Source of the DNA: Parietaria judaica
Lineage: Eukaryota; Streptophyta; Magnoliopsida; Rosales; Urticaceae
DNA: 64,000 nucleotides
Assembly: GCA_954871525.1 (NCBI GenBank)
Contig: OX940869.1
Coordinates: 26,688,001 to 26,752,000 of the forward strand
Direction: 5' to 3'
The notes under the pieces are model-generated. The model was given only the letters and a program-made list of their open reading frames with translations. It was not told the DNA's origin and ran no database searches. Shown piece by piece: positions 10,874 through 23,500 of this stretch (position 1 is the stretch's first letter; each line of letters opens with the position of its first letter). Position numbers and translations under genes: made by a program.

Positions 10874-13031
10874 AATCAGTCAGAGATTATTTTGGAACAA
10901 AACCAATTGCTGTAGCTCCTTAATTAACATATATCTAACATATATTTTTATCCCCATATTTATTTAAATCTTTGATCATCATTTAAAATATTTTTCCAAC
11001 ACCAATCACAATCTACATAGAAACTGGAAACGACTTTGCATGTCGTCACTCCATAATTTTTTTCTGATTAACCATCGATTATTTTTCAGTAAAACCAATT
11101 AGATTACTTCTATAAGATCCATACCTTAATCATACAATTTTATTATGAATTTAAAATAACTTTAGGGTGATGAAAACATGTTCTAATTCTCAATTTCCAG
11201 ATCTGCCTGGAAGTGAAAAACAGCCTGGAGCATGAATGGTGCGTGACTTATATCTTAAAAACCGTACGATGGATGTTCCTAAATTTTTAGTATGTTATAT
11301 TATACATCTAGATCTATCCATACATATGTAATTTGCTTAATTTAGAGTTTATTTGTCTGGGTTAAGACCCTGACCAAATCGGACTTCACCATAACCCTAA
11401 TTCCAACAACATGCATGTAACTCATTCATCATCAAACATAAGGCTCTTGAACCTCATTCATGAAAACACACAAAAACATTCATGCATGCATTGTTTAAAA
11501 CATAAACAAGCATTAACAACCAGAGTAGTAAACATTCATCAAGAGAGTTGGGGTTTTTAATCCAAAGATTATACCTTGTAATGTGTTCTTCAACAAAGTT
11601 ACGAACTTTTCTTAGGTAGGGGACTTGTGTACTCCTCACAATGATTTTGGTCAAAGCGAGCTTGGATTTGAGCTAAAATGAGAGAATATATCATGAACAT
11701 AAGTTCATAGATCAAGATCATGAAAGAAATCCACATGCAAGAGGTGTTCTTACCTATTCTTAAGAACTTTGAACAATGATTCGGTTTGATGAGTAAATGA
11801 AGTGTTTCAGATCGGATCTTCACGATTCTTTCTCCATGATTTCGTGGCCTTAGCACACAACAAGATGGGGTATAAATGAGCATAAATTTCAGAGAGAAAA
11901 AGTTAGGGAAATTGACATGCAAGAGGTGATCTTACCCTTTTCTTCTTCTTGGAAAAATTGATACAAAGATGATGATCTTGTTGGTCTTATTGGATTGTTT
12001 CTTCAAGGAAATGTTCTTGGGGCTTCTTAGAGATATAGAGGGCTTAATAGAGAGTTTCTTTTCTGATCTAGAGAGAGAGAAAAATGAGTTTGTGTGTGAG
12101 AGAGAACTTTGTATGTTCAAGGTGGAGTGTGATTCATAAGAGTCATCATACTTGCCCTATCCATTCATGGAATCAACCCAAAACTATTATTGTACCTATT
12201 TTTCTGATTTAAGTCGTGGTAGGGGTTCCGTGATGGTTTACCATTGCTTCCATGCACTCTATTGGTCCATTTGAAACCATAAAAACCAAGCATGTAGGAC
12301 AAAATGATACTTGAGTGTTGTTTTGACCACTAAGACAATTTAGGAGGGAATTTATTCACATTTCAGAATTCATAGGATCAATGGAACGTGTGGTGTCTTA
12401 TTGAGTGAGTTTAAAATGTAAAAAATATCAGATTAGGGGCATAATTGCAAACTTTTTGGCAATTATGGGCCAAAGTGTAATTTTTCTAAAAGTTTAGGGT
12501 CCTGACGGGAAATTTAATTTAAACACACCTATCCTCCATAAAATTTTGTGTAGATTCCAAAAATGATATTTTTGGTTTCATTCGGGACTCGGAAATATTC
12601 ATTCCGGCCATAGTTGACTTTTTAGTCAACTTTTATGACACTTTGTTTTGATCGCATTTTGCGACCTAACTTGCTCATGGAATTTTTATGGATTATTGTT
12701 TCTCTAATTTGACTTATTATTTTCTCTCTTGATGGAATGTCTTTTATATAATATATTTTCCTTCTATATTTCTCGATACCGTTTCTTATAGAAACTTATT
12801 GGCACGTGACATTATCCTTTCATCTTTATGAGCTTTATTGCAGCCCAACATCGATGAATGTTTCACTGAAATGTTCTCCGACCATATAACTTTGATTACA
12901 AGGTCAATTTAATATAGCATAAACATTCACATCATGTAACATTTAATTTACATGAAAATGTATCTCGTAAGTCAAAGATAATAACTAACATTCCTGAAGG
13001 ATCTAGTAGTAGAAAAATTTGGGTCGTTACA
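10872..13031 (-). repeat. Tekay-like 3' LTR, truncated
   Basis: Nearly identical to 22803-24960 and ends in plus orientation with GGGTCGTTACA at 13031. The other half of the LTR (about 2.26 kb) is absent. The junction with copia-1 protease at 10871-10875 shows a short AAA overlap. ORFs inside it are shadows. Confidence 0.9.
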
Positions 13032-13046
13032 ATCAACCCCCCTTAA
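13032..13046 (-). promoter_or_regulatory. Polypurine tract of the Tekay-like element
   Basis: Minus strand TTAAGGGGGGTTGAT directly abuts the LTR start TGTAACGACCC. This is the expected plus-strand primer position. Confidence 0.8.
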
Positions 13047-13065
13047 AGAATTTTCGTCCCGAAAA

Positions 13066-14241
13066 TTATAACAGTTCTGGGTATTTTTCCTTCATTCCAT
13101 CTTCACGTTCCCAAGTAGCCTCCTCTACCTTCTGGTTGCGCCACAAAACTTTAACTAGCGGTATTTCTTTATTTCTTAATATCTTTTTCTCCCTAGCCAA
13201 TATTCTTATCGGTCTTTCTTCATTTTTCAAATCCTCTTGAAGTTCGATTGGATCGTGTCTTAACACATGAGAAGGATCTGATATATACTTTCGTAACATC
13301 GAGACATGGAAAACATTGTGCACCTTCGACATATCAGGTGGTAAGGCTAGTCTATAAGCGACTCTACCGACCTTTTCTAATATCTCAAAGGGGCCTATGA
13401 ACCTTGGGCTTAACTTTCCCTTCCCCCCGAAACGCAGAAGACCCTTCATAGGTGCAACTTTGAGGAAAACAACATTGCCGACCTCGAATTCGAGAGGTCT
13501 TCTCCTCTTATCTGCATAGCTCTTTTGCCTAATTTGGGCCATTCTCATCCTTTCGCTTATACTTTTAACTGCTTCGGTGCTTTCTTGTATAAAGTCTGTG
13601 TTCTCGACAAACGATTCACCGGCTTCATACAAGTGGATTGGAGACCTACACTTCCTTCCATAGAGCGCTTCATATGGGGCCATACCTATCGTTGACTGAT
13701 AGCTGTTATTGTAAGAAAATTCTATCAACGACAGTTTCTGGCTCCAACTTCCACCAAAGTCCATTGCACAAGCTCGTAATAAATCTTCCAACACTTGTAT
13801 TGTTCTTTCAGATTGACCATCCGTTTGAGGATGAAATGCAGTGCTAAATTTTAGCTTTGTACCGAGCGCTTCATGAACACTATTCCAGAATCTTGAGGTA
13901 AAACGTGTATCACGATCTGAAATGATTGACAAAGGGATACCATGGAGCCTCACTATTTGAGTAACGTAAAGCTCTGCCAATTTCTCCACAGAGTAAGTTG
14001 TCTTAATGGGTACGAAATGTGCCGATTTGGTCAATCGATCTACAATTACACATATACAATCGTACCCGCCACTAGTCTTCGGCAATCCCACTACAAAATC
14101 CATAGTGATTTGATCCCACTTCCATTCTGGAAGTTCAATTGGTTGAAGCTCGCCCGCGGGGCGCTTGTGTTCAGCCTTTACTTTCTGGCAAGTCAAGCAT
14201 CTAGCCACAAATTTGCCACATCTCTTTTCATTCCCTGCCAC
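13066..14241 (-). pseudogene. Tekay-like integrase and chromodomain
   Basis: A 391-codon open segment of the polyprotein; the true frame enters from upstream. It starts in the zinc-binding part (FVARCLTCQKVKAEH). Catalytic D, D, E are seen in MDFVVGLP, SDRDTRF and QSERTIQ, then MAPYEALYGRKCRSP and HNVFHVSMLRKYI. A chromodomain ends it (IPLVKVLWRN, EEATWERE, YPELL). The integrase inserts cDNA, and the chromodomain is thought to guide it to modified chromatin. A one-base loss near 14215-14225 separates this frame from the upstream part. Confidence 0.9.
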
Positions 14242-14261
14242 CAGTAACTTTGTTTCAAGTC

Positions 14262-14864
14262 CTAGTACATCTTGGAAACTCCAGGATGTATAGAGTAAGG
14301 TGATTCATGGGCTTCAGAAAGGAGTTCGTCTCTAAGTTGTTCGACGTCTGGGACACAAAGTCTCCCATTAAAGTACATGGACCCGTCGACTGCTAGCCCA
14401 AATCCTGACTCATTTCCTTCTTTTACTCGTGTCTTCAGCTTTTGAAATTCAGGGTCATCAGCCTGAGCTTGCTTGATTCGATCGAGAATAAACGGTCTCA
14501 GCTCCAGTGATGATATTTGACTAGTGACAAGCTCAAGATTAAAATTTTCCAGTTCTTGTTGGAGAGAGCGAGGCAAGACATGGATGGACATTAGATTTGC
14601 TCCCGATTTTCTACTTAGCGCATCAGCTACCTTATTAGCCTTTCCGGGATGATATAAGATTTCACACTCATAATCCTTGACTAACTCTAACCATCTCCTT
14701 TGTCTCACGTTCAAATCCCTTTGGGTGAAGATGTATTTCAAGCTTTTTTGGTCGGTGAATATGCGACATTGTGCACCATACAAGTGATGTCGCCAAATCT
14801 TAAGTACGAACACCACTGCTGCTAATTCGAGATCGTGAGTTGGGTAATTTTTCTCATGCTCTTT
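14262..14864 (-). pseudogene. Tekay-like RNase H and integrase start
   Basis: Continues RNase H after a stop (TAG replacing a Gln codon near 14865). Visible motifs: [41 protein letters not shown]. It runs into the integrase N-terminus ([13 protein letters not shown]) and ends at TAG 14262, where Gln is expected (MYQDLKQ). It is in the same frame as the RT segment. Confidence 0.88.
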
Positions 14865-14867
14865 TAG

Positions 14868-15722
14868 CTAACGAGAGGCGTAAGCATTGACTTTTCCTTC
14901 CTGCATGAGTACTGCACCCAGTCCAACCTTTGATGCATCACAATACACATCAAACTCCTTGTCATTAGTAGGGATGACGAGGACCGGTGCACTCGTTAAT
15001 CTTCTCTTCAGTTCTTGAAAACTTTCCTCGCACTTCTCTGTCCATTCATATTTCTTCCCTTTACGAGTCAAATTCGTAAGAGGTGCGGCTAACTTCGAGA
15101 ATCCTTCCACAAATCTTCGATAGTACCCGGCGAGTCCTAGGAAACTTCGTATCTCTGTTACGCTTTTAGGTGCCTTCCAGCTGCTTACGGTTTCTATCTT
15201 TGCTGGATCAACAGAAATCCCTTCGGCTGAAACAACGTGTCCAAGGAAATGGACCTTGTTTAGCCAGAACTCACAGTTAGAAAATTTGGCGAACAATTGT
15301 TGTTCCCTTAATTTCTTTAGGACCAACTCTAAATGAACCGCATGCTCTTTTTCATCCTTCGAATATATGAGGATGTCGTCAATAAAAACAATGAAAAATT
15401 TGTCCAAATATTCCTGGAAAACTCGATTCATCAGATCCATAAACGCCGCAGGTGCATTTGTCAGGCCAAATGACATTACTAGGAATTCATAATGGCCATA
15501 ACGCGTGCGAAAAGCGGTTTTTGGAATATCGCTTTCCTTGATCTTCAACTGATGGTAGCCTGATCGCAAGTCAATCTTAGAAAAGACCGACGCACCTTTT
15601 AACTGGTCGAATAAGTCATCTATCCTTGGTAATGGATATTTGTTCCTCACTGTAACTTTGTTCAGTTCACGATAATCGATGCACATCCGGTAAGTACCAT
15701 CTTTCTTCTTCACGAATAGCAC
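14868..15722 (-). pseudogene. Tekay-like reverse transcriptase and start of RNase H
   Basis: RT motifs in order: [45 protein letters not shown], catalytic [28 protein letters not shown]. Then RNase H begins ([16 protein letters not shown]). The catalytic Asp pair is present. The segment ends at an in-frame TAG just after NAYASR. Confidence 0.92.
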
Positions 15723-15762
15723 ATGGGCTCCCCATGGCGAGTGACTTGGTCTAATGAACCCC

Positions 15763-16506
15763 TTATCTAGCAGATCTTGTAGCTGGCTCTTTTAGCTCAA
15801 CGGGGGCCATGCGATAAGGCACCATCGAAATTGGGGAAGTACCAGGTACTAACTCAATCTCAAAGAAAATCTCATGATCAGGAGAAAGTCCTGGGAGGTC
15901 CTCTGGAAAAACTTCTAGGAAGTTTCCCATGATCGGAACATCGCTTGGACTTATTGTATTGGCCACTGACTTATCAACTACTACGGCAAGAAATCTTTCG
16001 CACCATGAGTTCATCATCTTTTCTGTTGTTAAGTAACTGATTATCATCTTGGGTTCCCTTAGGGATTTCCCGATAAATGTGAATTGATCATTGCCTTGAA
16101 GGCGGAACGTAACACGCCTCGACCGACAATTAATTAGCGCATTATACTTTCCTAGGAAGTCCATCCCCAGGATTACGTCAAAGTCTTCTAAAGGGATGAC
16201 GAGGAGGTATACATGCAGTTCTCTACCACATATGGTAATTGGGACATGATGTACCCAATGATCAGACAATAACACTCCACCCGATGGTAGGGCGACACGA
16301 CAAGTAGTTGTATTCTTCTCTAGACCTCTATTTAATTTCTTAGCAAATGCATGAGACGTGAAACAATGCGTAGCATCAGAATCCATTAGCACAAATGCAT
16401 CAAGGTGAGCAACAGAAAGCCGACCTGTCACCACGTTCGAAGTTCCTGCGACAGCGTCACTATGGGTGTAGGCACAAATCCGAGCCGTTGGAGCAGGTGT
16501 TTCCAT
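15763..16506 (-). pseudogene. Tekay-like aspartic protease
   Basis: A retropepsin-like domain with FVLMDSDATHCF in place of the usual DSGATH: the active-site Gly is Asp, a G-to-A type change that should impair the protease. GMDFLGKYNALINC and a linker to RT (FPEDLPGLSPDHEI, ELVPGTSPIS) follow. The RT frame begins about 40 bp downstream after a frameshift. Confidence 0.88.
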
Positions 16507-17760
16507 TTTTTCCTCTACTGTTTGCTCTTCCCCCCACGGTTAGACAAAGTGCGTTGACACGAGGTGGTTGGGGCTTTTGATAATCTTGGTTTGACTGATT
16601 ATTGCTCCGACACTCTTTAGCGAAATGCCCTTCTTTTCCGCATTTGAAATAATTCCTTGTTCCCGCGCGGCATTCTCCCATGTGACTTTTCCCACATTTG
16701 AAGCAGGACGGGTTTTGATTACCTTTAATCTTCTTCGGAGGCGAGCGAAAGTTATTCTGTCCGCTGAAGTTCATCTTCCTCTTGTTATCAAAATTCTTCC
16801 CCGAATGGTTTTGCTTACTGGCTGAGTTTGAGTAACTCCTTGCCTCCGAAACTAACTTCCCTTTCTGCTGTTCCTCCTTCTTTTCCTTGAAAAACTTGGA
16901 TCTCTCTTCTCGAGATTGAGCTAGACGATACTCAGCTCGGATAGCCCGGTTAACACATTCTGCGACCGTCTCTGGAGGTCGATCTCCAGAGTCGATGACC
17001 ACTGATAGCTCGGGCCGAAACATTTCTAGCATTCTCCAAACTCTTTCAGCTTCATTTGGTACAAGACTAGGACAAAGTTGAGCAAGATGATCGAATTTCT
17101 AACTGCTTCAATCACCGAAAGATTCCCTTGCTTTAGATTGTTGAACTCATTCAGCTTCGAGCTCATTGAGTGGATGTTGAAATACTTCGCGTTGAACTCC
17201 GATTCAAAATCTTCCCAAGTCATTTCGGCAACATTCTTTCGTAGTTGCACAGTTTCCCACCAATAACGAGCGTCTTTCTTGAAGACATAAGATGCACAAA
17301 GTACCTTTTCTTGATCGTTAACATTCAAGAATCCAAGCATCATCTTGAAGTTTGACATCCATTCTTCGGCCATTATGGGATTAGTGGAGCCATCGAAGTC
17401 CGGGACGTTTAAACGTCTAAACCTTTCGAATAAATTGTACTGCAAAGCAAGAGCTGCACCCTCACGAGCTACAACAGGGGGCGCGTAAGCATTAAGGGTT
17501 GGGCCTTGTGGCATATGGACCGCTGGAGGGGGTTCTTGAGGTTCAGGAATCTCTTCATGCTGACCTTGCCCCTGTTGCGGTTATGCCGCGGCATCCCTAT
17601 TACTGAGCTCACCTCTCAGCCTTTGAATCTCCCGTGTTTGCTCATCAAGTTGACGTTGCATGTCTCTTATTATTGCTTCAGTAATAGGTACCGGCCCATT
17701 ATTGCTGGACCCAGGCCTATCAGTGGGCCTTGTTCGAGCAGCATGAGCTCGAGTTTCCAT
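16460..17760 (-). pseudogene. Tekay-like gag
   Basis: The apparent start is METRAHAARTRPTDRPG at 17760. A Q-rich N-terminus follows with a TAA near 17581 where Gln is expected, then the capsid domain (FRRLNVPDFDG, AEEWMSNF, ARYWWETVQ). A one-base loss near 17100 shifts the frame to MLEMFRPEL. Two zinc knuckles end it: CFKCGKSHMGEC, and YFKCGKEGHFAKEC, in which the first Cys has become Tyr (G-to-A type). Gag forms the particle and packages RNA. Confidence 0.88.
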
Positions 17761-18240
17761 TTTCTTCTATTGTTTTTTTTTTCCTTCCTGAATTCGAGTC
17801 AATAAGATTGGTTACTCACATATTCAGAACTTCCAATCTTTATCATATACTTTGTATTCATTGAATTTCTAACATATTGCCATTCTATTGGCATTACTTC
17901 ATGTTGTGCTTGGTAGTCACTCATTTTATACTATATCATTCGTGTATCACTTTATTTTATTTCGTTCTTTCTCATCATAATATAACTTTCAATAATAAAA
18001 TTCCACATTAAGATTTTACTAAATCACATCATAACATCTTCACAAAATACGATAGGGTTCATCAATATTCCACATTTGAGTGCATCAAACCATACAAAAA
18101 GGGCCATCTAAAGATAATTCTTCAAAACAACCACTCACATGATCATATAACCCTAGAATCTTCATGAGTTTGTAAACATAATTTAAAACACGCATCCTAC
18201 TTATACGGGTCTATTCTCTGTAGGACTGTTCAGCAGTCAC
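17761..18240. other. Spacer between the two gag-like ORFs
   Basis: AT-rich, no coding potential seen on either strand. A terminator or splice site could be here, but none is clear. Confidence 0.55.
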
Positions 18241-19002
18241 CTATCCGACATGGCTAAGTTGAGTACCGGAACTCTCAACAGAATCATCTCTAGTGGGACT
18301 CGTAGGTTTGTTGTGGTCAACTTCGTTGGGGTTGGGGTTATTGTCCATAGGCGGTTCTTCGACATACCAATAGGAACCACTATCATCTTCGAACTCTTCA
18401 AGATCTTCTTCCTCGTTCATTAGAGGGACTTGGGCCGCTGGTACATTGTTGGATTGTGAGAGGTCTTGTTCAACGTGTACAATATTCGACATAAATTGAC
18501 GAATGTCCAGGCGTCCCGGAGAGAATTCCACTTCGTTTCGAATCCGGTCGGGGACGCCTTGCCAAAATATCATGCATAGCTTTAGGTCATCATCAGAAAT
18601 GGCTCTTTGAACAAGGAATGCATCGTAGAAACGATCCTCGTACTCCAACATGGTTTCTCCCGGTAGGGAACTCCAAGCCCTTGCAAACTCCTCACGAGCC
18701 CTCTTTTCAGCGTCCGTGAACTCAAACTCCTGGTTAATCGCCAAGCGAAACTCGCACCAGTGTCTATCATTGATCGAATAACGCCTCCTCTTCCACCAAG
18801 TGAGTGCATCACCAGTCAGCATTGATGTGGCTAGTGGTACTACAAGTCGCGCCTCAATATGACAAATATAGAATATACTCTCCATGCGGTGAAGCCACTC
18901 TCCTAGTATACCACCTCTACCACCATTGAGTAATGGTGGTTGCATGCCCATGAAAACTCCTCCAGCTTCTCGGTCCGCCCTCACATACGACGGTTCAGCC
19001 AT
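18241..19002 (-). CDS. Extra gag-like ORF of the Tekay-like element
   Basis: An uninterrupted 253-codon ORF, the first after the primer site (ATG 119 bp inside it). The core looks like a retrotransposon capsid domain: WLHRMESIF, VPLATSMLTGDALTWW, WCEFRLAINQEF, REEFARAWS, MLEYEDRFYDAF, GVPDRIRNEV. The C-terminal third is acidic and Pro/Asn-rich (NEEEDLEEFEDD, NPNPNEVDHN) with no zinc knuckle. A normal gag follows separately at 17760. Unlike every other frame of this element, it has no stop or frameshift. It may be a second gag-type structural or accessory protein, or gag captured from another element. The function is unknown. Confidence 0.75.
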   Translation of the reverse strand: MAEPSYVRADREAGGVFMGMQPPLLNGGRGGILGEWLHRMESIFYICHIEARLVVPLATSMLTGDALTWWKRRRYSINDRHWCEFRLAINQEFEFTDAEKRAREEFARAWSSLPGETMLEYEDRFYDAFLVQRAISDDDLKLCMIFWQGVPDRIRNEVEFSPGRLDIRQFMSNIVHVEQDLSQSNNVPAAQVPLMNEEEDLEEFEDDSGSYWYVEEPPMDNNPNPNEVDHNKPTSPTRDDSVESSGTQLSHVG

Positions 19003-19120
19003 GGTGATCTACGTTAAATGTGTAACGTTTAACTTATGTACAAGTCATTAAAATATGAAACACACTTACTTGGACTGCGAGGAAACTTGTGATGGCGCAT
19101 AGTAGGATGGCAGGAAAACC

Positions 19121-19132
19121 GCTCTGATACCA
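19121..19132 (-). promoter_or_regulatory. Primer binding site of the Tekay-like element
   Basis: Minus strand TGGTATCAGAGC, a perfect initiator-Met primer site, four bases (AAGT) inside the LTR end at 19137. Confidence 0.92.
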
Positions 19133-19136
19133 ACTT

Positions 19137-19588
19137 TGTAACACCCAACCTAGCGCCGAACGTTACGACATAAAACTTTCTTTCTTTATTAACTTTGAAT
19201 AAAACAATTTGTTGTGAAATTTAGGAATAATTTTTTTTAAAACATCGTCTTGCTTGTACTTTTTAGTACGTACGTCTTAAACTTCTTTAGAGAATTTAAT
19301 ATCAATGCTTCAGCGTAACATATTTAAAAGAGTCCATAATCGGACAATCGTCAAAACATATCATAAAACTTGAAGGCTTGTTAAATAGTTTACCAAAATC
19401 ATTTTAGAAAAGTTTAATATGATACTTAGTACTTGCGGACTCGGATTATGAACCCGATACAGTCATTTCTTACGTAAGTTCTTAACATAGGGAGGTAATA
19501 TAAAGTCTACTCCCAAACATAATTCATAGTTAATAAAACATACGTCAAAATAGTTTGTTTATCAAAACATGCGGAAACATTTGCGGTT
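19137..19588 (-). repeat. Tekay-like 5' LTR, truncated
   Basis: Matches the first ~450 bp of the solo LTR at 20539 (TGTAACACCC ... CCTAGCGCCGAACGTTACGAC). It stops abruptly at ttgcggtt and switches to copia-1 sequence (agatctgg) at 19588-19589. Confidence 0.9.
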
Positions 19589-20538
19589 AGATCTGGCCCC
19601 CTAAGGGCGGTGACTAATTGAGTTAAGTCTGTAAACCAAAAATCGGTGGGTTACTATTGCATGTGATGATTAAATTCTTTGCATGACCGTTCTAAAATGG
19701 GTAGTTAGTTTACGTGATAACTTGAGGTAAGTTTTCGTAAACTAGTTGAGTTGAGACCAAACTCTGTTTAGCTAGTGCATGGTTAGTAAGCTGGAGAAGT
19801 GGCAACCATGCATCAGATGCTAAATTACCTTTAAAACAGATTAAAAAGATTTTTTCAATGTTTAACCTTCGTACAATGCAAAAGTACTCTATTTCAAAAT
19901 TATAATTAAACATTCCCTGAACAAATTTTGATAAGTTTATCTTTATGTCGACAGTTTTTCGTGTCATTCTCTACACATCATCGTATTTAGGAAACACTCT
20001 AGTTACTATCCTTTCCTTATATTAATAATCCCATATTTCCATATATGAACTGTGATGAGCAAATGAGTCTCGATAATAAAAGACCTAAGAACAAAGGTGT
20101 TGGTAGCAAATCTAAACTGACGAAAAAGAAACGATATTACGAAGACAGCTAGGGAATAAAACTTAAGATTGATATGTCTCAGTATGGAAGTAATTGGACA
20201 TTACCTTCCTTGTATGCGTATTATGCGGAGGACCTATCATCTAAATGGTTGTTAGACTCAGGAGCAAATCACCATGCATGTAACAACATCGATCTTTTGG
20301 ATTCGATCAAAGAGATTAACAATGGGCCTCCTCTTAAAGTTGGAAATGGAGAGTATATAGTAGCGAAAGCTGTTGGAAATCTTCGTTTAAACTTTGGTGA
20401 TAAATACTTGTTCGTTAACAATGTGTTCAATTACCCGCAAGTTTGTAGGAATAACCTTTCAGTTTTTCTTCTGTATAAACAAGGACACACTTTGAAATAT
20501 CGCGGAATTGATTTCATGATATTCATGAAAGGTGCATA
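19588..20538 (+). pseudogene. Copia-1 segment copy B (duplicate of 10083-10871) with protease
   Basis: Repeats 10083-10871 with few differences and continues 160 bp further: NLRLNFGDKYLFVNNVF, VCRNNLSVF, RGIDFMIFMKGAY. The protease motif WLLDSGANHHACNN is intact. It stops at the insertion site gcata (20534-20538) of the solo LTR; the frame resumes at 24961 (VCTAKEENGLYLL). Copy B is therefore the one connected to the rest of pol. Confidence 0.9.
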
Positions 20539-23500
20539 TGTAACACCCGACCTAGCGCCGAACGTTACGACGTAAAACTTTCTTTCTTTATTAACTTTGA
20601 ATAAAACAATTTGTTGTGAAATTTAGGAATAATTTTTTTTTAAACATCGTCTTGCTTGTACTTTTTAGTACGTACGTCTTAAACTTCTTTAGAGAATTTA
20701 ATATCAACGCTTCAGCGTAACATATTTAAAAGAGTCCATAATCGGACAATCGTCAAAACATATCATAAAACTTGAAGGCTTGTTAAATAGTTTACCAAAA
20801 TCAATTTAGAAAAGTTTAATATGATACTTAGTACTTGCGGACTCGGATTATGAACCCGAGACAATCGTTTCTTACGTAAGTTCTTAACATAGGGAGGTAA
20901 TATAAAGTCTACTCACAAACATAATTCATAGTTAATAAAACATACGTCAAAATAGTTTGTTTATCAAAACATGCGGAAACATTTGTGGTTGCCCATCCTG
21001 ACCGATAACCAAAATGCGCATCACCATTCCTTCGCGAGCCCATCATGAACAATCATGCTATGGGTTTCTTACCTACATCATGAACACATTAACGTGAGCT
21101 TACGCTCAGCGAGTACAGACATTATCCTCACAAAACATATGTCAATCATGCATATATGTATGTCCAATCATGCTATATTATTGGGTTACTTTTTAAAACA
21201 TTTCATTTCTTTTCCTTTAAGTGGCTCAAGGGATTTGCCCTGTCTAGCCTGGTGATCACCCATATGTGTACGTGCCATTTGCGCGCAGCTGCAGATGGTC
21301 TGAGGGTTGCAAGGTCCCCAACCAACACGACCTTGGGCTTTAAGCCCCTTTCATAACATGTTTATACCCCGATCGGGTGGCACGACACGAGCTTTGAAAA
21401 CGCTGGTCATCTTTTTAATTAAGGTGACCCTATTCATGTCTACATGCAATATGACATAAATCAAAGCTCAATCAATCATTAGTTTCATTATACTCCATCA
21501 TGCATTAATCCGATATTATTACTTGGTATGGCATGACACATTAACATCGTGATATTCACATCAATCCACGTAATCATATAAATGACCATAAAGGATCACT
21601 TATATCAATCATTCACGTATTGGAGTCACTTCTCCCAAACATCACATATATTCATATCATGACATATTCCATTTTCCTTTTGAAAATTATTCATGCTGTA
21701 GCGAGATCTGTACTCACCTGGTGTCCTCGCTGCACTTCAAGCTACAGTCTATCGTGAATGTGGACACCCTACTTCCCCGTTTGATCCGACCAGATAACTC
21801 GTCAGTCTCTTGGATCCAGGTTGACATGCATACTCTACGTTGTTGGAATCCTAGGGTACTTATGGTATAATGTTATTGATCTAGGTATATATCCATCCCT
21901 TTATTCATTTCAGTCATTTAGAAATCAATAAGGCAATATTGATGGTGTTGATTGGAAACACTTTGATTACACAATCGACTAATCTCTAGAGGTGCCAATC
22001 GGCCCAACAAGCTGATTAGGAAGTGATTATTTTTCATCGGGTTATGATAAGTTAACTGGCGATCGGTTGACTAGTTTGTCAGGTCGTTTAGGGGTTCGCC
22101 CCATAACATAGATCGGCCAAGTCATCTATTTCGAAACCTAAATTCTTTCAAAGTTAAATCAATTACCCAAAATGGGTTAAATATTTGATAAAATAGTTTT
22201 GATCATTTTGATTATAGTTAAATAATATAAATCATCCTAAAAAGTTACCAGAAAATCGGCCGAACGATCGGTCGATTGAGTATTCTTATTTATAACATAT
22301 GAAAGTATCATACTTATTTATTTTGAAAATATATGAAACTTTGTTATTAATAATTCTCTTTCAATAAAATTTTGAGTTGTGTATCTTCATATTTCGAAAC
22401 ATAATATTTACTTTGAAAATCCGAACCAACCTCGAGTATGAGCATTCTTCATGGTCATCAATTTATTTAGCTTTCATAAGTTCTTAAACTTAAAACTCAA
22501 TGTTTTATTTTCATAAAATAATTCAAGTACTTGCAATTAAAACCATTTTAATTTCGAATTACAAATCTGCCCCAATAATAAGATACTCGTATACGTTCGC
22601 TCTATAAACTTTAATCCGATAAATGGAAGCTCGTTTTAACATGAAACAAATTTTTTTAGCTCAATACTGATCTTATATATAATTTGTACTTTTAATTTTA
22701 TAAAATACTTTCATTTATTCAGTTGTACATACTTTTTTCTTAAGCATCATTCAAATCTGCCTTTTATGATGAAACGGTTCGCGACCTTCAGTGCGTGATT
22801 TTTATAAAATCAGTCAGAGATTATTTTAGAACAAAACCAATTGTTGTAGCTCCTTAATTAACATATATATAACATATATTTTTATCCCCATATTTATTTA
22901 AATCTTTGATCATCATTTAAAATATTTTTCCAACACCAATCACAATCTTCATAGAAACTGGAAACGACTTTGCATGTCGTCACTCCATAATTTTTTTCTG
23001 ATTAACCATCGATTATTTTTCAGTAAAACCAATTAGATTACTTCTATAAGATCCATACCTTAATCATACAATTTTATTATGAATTTAAAATAACTTTAGG
23101 GTGATTAAAACATGTTCTAATTCTCAATTTCCAGATCTGCCTGGAAGTGAAAAACAGCCTGGAGCATGAATGGTACGTGACTTATATCTTAAAAACCGTA
23201 CGATGGATGTTCCTAAATTTTTAGTATGTTATATTATACATCTAGATCTATCCATACATATGTAATTTGCTTAATCTAGAATTTATTTGTCTGGGTTAAG
23301 ACCCTGACCAAATCGGACTTCACCATAACCCTAATTCCAACAACATGCATGTAACTCATTCATCATCAAACATAAGGCTCTTGAACCTCATTCATGAAAA
23401 CACACAAAAAAATTCATGCATGCATTGTTTAAAACATAAACAAGCATTAACAACCAGAGTAGTAAACATTCATCAAGAGAGTTGGGGTTTTTAATCCAAA

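Larger units (their letters stand above)
10872..19588 (-). mobile_element. Tekay-like chromovirus (Ty3/gypsy), both LTRs truncated
   Basis: Minus-strand order is partial 5' LTR (19588-19137), primer site, an extra gag-like ORF, gag with two zinc knuckles, protease, RT, RNase H, integrase, chromodomain, purine tract, partial 3' LTR (13031-10872). Domain order and the chromodomain identify a chromovirus; knuckle spacing, integrase tail and the >4-kb LTR fit the Tekay/Del lineage. Comparison with the complete solo LTR at 20539-24960 shows that each of its LTRs is broken. The internal frames carry several nonsense and frameshift changes. Confidence 0.88.

Noticed and set aside
11454..12120. Short ORFs in the Tekay-like LTR as genes
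   Set aside because: Duplicated at 23388-24049 because they lie within LTR copies; no domain and they differ by stops and indels.
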